From contig NC_090773.1 in assembly GCF_001761485.1 (NCBI RefSeq), positions 2,108,001 through 2,172,000 on the forward strand: a DNA stretch of 64,000 bases. The letters are read 5' to 3'. Source of the stretch: Yarrowia lipolytica. Lineage: Eukaryota > Ascomycota > Dipodascomycetes > Dipodascales. This document shows positions 62,762 through 64,000 of this stretch, in pieces (within the stretch, counting starts at the first letter, position 1; the number at the start of each line of letters is the position of its first letter). A program made the position numbers and the translations under genes. The notes below the pieces were generated by a model, which did no database searches, was not told the DNA's origin, and saw only the letters and a list, made by a program, of their open reading frames with translations.

Positions 62762-64000
62762 ATGTCATCCACCAAAGACCGGCTGGAGTTTTGGAAGGAA
62801 CAGCAAATGCTCCTGTCCTCTCCCGACTCCCTTCCGTCTATCCTCAGTGCTCTTTTTCAGACTATTCCACACTACTCCGACCACGTATCGAGGGACGTGG
62901 TAGTCGACACGTGGAAACTGCTGCTAAAGGAACACCCTGCCGCCCTTCAAAAGGTTGTGCCCGTGCTCGCCAAGCAGTTTGCCATCTACAAAAAGTCCTC
63001 CACAAACAACCTCATGGTGCTGCTGGAGTGGACCAACTACTTTGTGTCCTTCTCCCTGACCAACGCCGGGTCCGAGCTCAACGACTTTGTCTTCAAGGAC
63101 CTCATTTCCATGCAGGCCGAGCTCGTGGACCTGTGCTCAGCATGCAACCGGGAGCGAATGGCCAAGAGCGCTCTGAGGCAGACCCGAGCCGCGTTTGCAG
63201 CCTGCATCACAGCTAACGGAGCTCTGACCAAACTGCTGAACGTATGCCTCCCAGGCACCCCCACGTCTACGGCTCTGCTGGGCTGTCTAGCATCTGCATG
63301 CGCTGAAAATGCTCCTCAAACTTTTGAGCAGCTGGATCTTTCAGCCTACTCGCAGTTTTACGGCGCCAACGTGCTCGGCGCCAAGGTTCTGCCCTGCAAA
63401 AACGCCACCAAACAGTTTTGCACGGGATACTTTGGCAACCTGTCTCGTGACCAAAAGTCCAAGGTCGCGGCTGATATCTTTGATGCCACCAAGAAGTCGA
63501 TTCTGAGGTCTCCCGAGTCTGTTCTCGAGTACGCAATTCCCCTGTTGCTAGAGAGTCTCGATAAAGACGATGAGTCAGCAAAGAAGCTGGTTGACGGCAT
63601 TTCCGCTTCCCTGGTCACATGTCTCAAGTCTTCCAATCAGCTCACTCGAGATGGAGCTGTCACATGCATCGGAGTGGCCTGTGCTATCTCTCACGAGACC
63701 CTCTACTCCGAGTTGGCCAAGACTGTGTCTAAGGTGACTGTGTTGGAGCAAAAAGTGGCCTATGGAAACGCTATTGCTGGCTGTCACGTGACCGATCCTT
63801 CTCTGTCTGCCGCCCTTGCTCCTGTGGTTACCAAGGAGAAGAACGAGATTGCCCTGACTGCTCTGTCACGTGCCTTTTTGGTCCACTTTTCCCCTGATCA
63901 GGCTAAGACTCTCTCTTCTGGACTGTCTGACTCCAACGCTGGCGTCGTCAAGACCTGGGTTCTACAGCTGGTCAACTTCCCCCAACACGCTGAGCACGTG
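62762..64000 (+). CDS. GCN1: Gcn1 translational activator, N-terminal part (runs off the window)
   Basis: 413 codons, open to the window end. Gcn1 is a giant HEAT-repeat ribosome-binding protein needed to activate the Gcn2 eIF2-alpha kinase on amino acid starvation and collided ribosomes. The sequence is all-helical with HEAT-like repeats. It matches the divergent N-terminal part of fungal Gcn1 in order: LSALFQTIPHYSDHVSRDVV, LMVLLEWTNYFVSF, KSALRQTRAAFAACI, and later KSSNQLTRDGAVTCIGVACA and YGNAIAGCHVTDPSLSAAL. The conserved C-terminal Gcn2-binding and eEF3-like regions would lie beyond the window. The ATG at 62762 is the first of the long frame and sits exactly at a splice acceptor (see the preceding feature). 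Confidence 0.85.
   Translation, partial: MSSTKDRLEFWKEQQMLLSSPDSLPSILSALFQTIPHYSDHVSRDVVVDTWKLLLKEHPAALQKVVPVLAKQFAIYKKSSTNNLMVLLEWTNYFVSFSLTNAGSELNDFVFKDLISMQAELVDLCSACNRERMAKSALRQTRAAFAACITANGALTKLLNVCLPGTPTSTALLGCLASACAENAPQTFEQLDLSAYSQFYGANVLGAKVLPCKNATKQFCTGYFGNLSRDQKSKVAADIFDATKKSILRSPESVLEYAIPLLLESLDKDDESAKKLVDGISASLVTCLKSSNQLTRDGAVTCIGVACAISHETLYSELAKTVSKVTVLEQKVAYGNAIAGCHVTDPSLSAALAPVVTKEKNEIALTALSRAFLVHFSPDQAKTLSSGLSDSNAGVVKTWVLQLVNFPQHAEHV

Noticed and set aside
1-64000. CRISPR arrays, dispersed 5S rRNA, LTR retrotransposons, telomere repeats
   Set aside because: Looked for their signatures (regular spaced repeats, the conserved 5S internal region, paired LTRs with primer sites, GGGTTAG arrays) and found none.

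Overview
This window reads as nuclear DNA of a budding yeast, almost certainly Yarrowia lipolytica or a very close relative. Several features point there. Genes are sparse. Arg codons are dominated by CGA in the well-expressed genes. Introns have the GTGAGT donor, with CTAAC sitting only a few bases before the acceptor AG. Several proteins match Yarrowia-type families: a Tgl3-like patatin protein, a peroxisomal 4CL-like acyl-CoA ligase, expanded secreted aspartyl proteases and an L1-type LINE. No tool was run; all family names are recognised by eye.

Layout. 2-10 kb: housekeeping genes MAP1, AIM9, a LOG-family hydrolase, RPT6 and a small type I membrane protein. 11-24 kb is gene-poor and accessory-like. 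It holds a secreted His-Asp repeat protein with a GPI-like tail, a secreted aspartyl protease, three tiny helical-hairpin proteins that align to one another without gaps, a 54-residue membrane protein, and about 3 kb with only degenerate coding traces. 24.7-26.6 kb: a peroxisomal (SKL) AMP-forming ligase. 28.5-30.1 kb: a 5'-truncated LINE and a tRNA-Thr(AGT). 30-49.6 kb: a bacterial-type arsenate reductase, an STR2-like cystathionine gamma-synthase, MNS1, a secreted M20 metallopeptidase, CTO1, spliced ATP18, an F-box protein, TGL3, RER2, a UPF0643-like protein and NCS6. 50-64 kb: a TauD-type dioxygenase, a small basic protein, a PHAF1/C16orf70 homologue with one intron, a GABA-permease-like transporter, a kelch-like single-pass membrane protein, and the start of GCN1, whose start codon appears to abut a 1-kb intron.

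Functional links. There is no operon or obvious cluster. Themes that recur are lipid metabolism and peroxisomes (TGL3, acyl ligase), N-glycosylation (RER2 makes dolichol, MNS1 trims the glycan), sulfur metabolism (STR2, sulfonate-type dioxygenase, NCS6 tRNA thiolation) and translation or proteostasis (MAP1, GCN1, RPT6, NCS6).

Most notable: (1) the three-member family of about 90-residue helical-hairpin proteins at 12-20 kb; (2) the His-Asp repeat surface protein; (3) TGL3 lacking both the GxSxG serine and a recognisable DG dyad; (4) start-codon-adjacent introns and a 9-nt micro-exon; (5) over-representation of two related 8-mers, TACTGTAC and TACTTGTA, in intergenic DNA.
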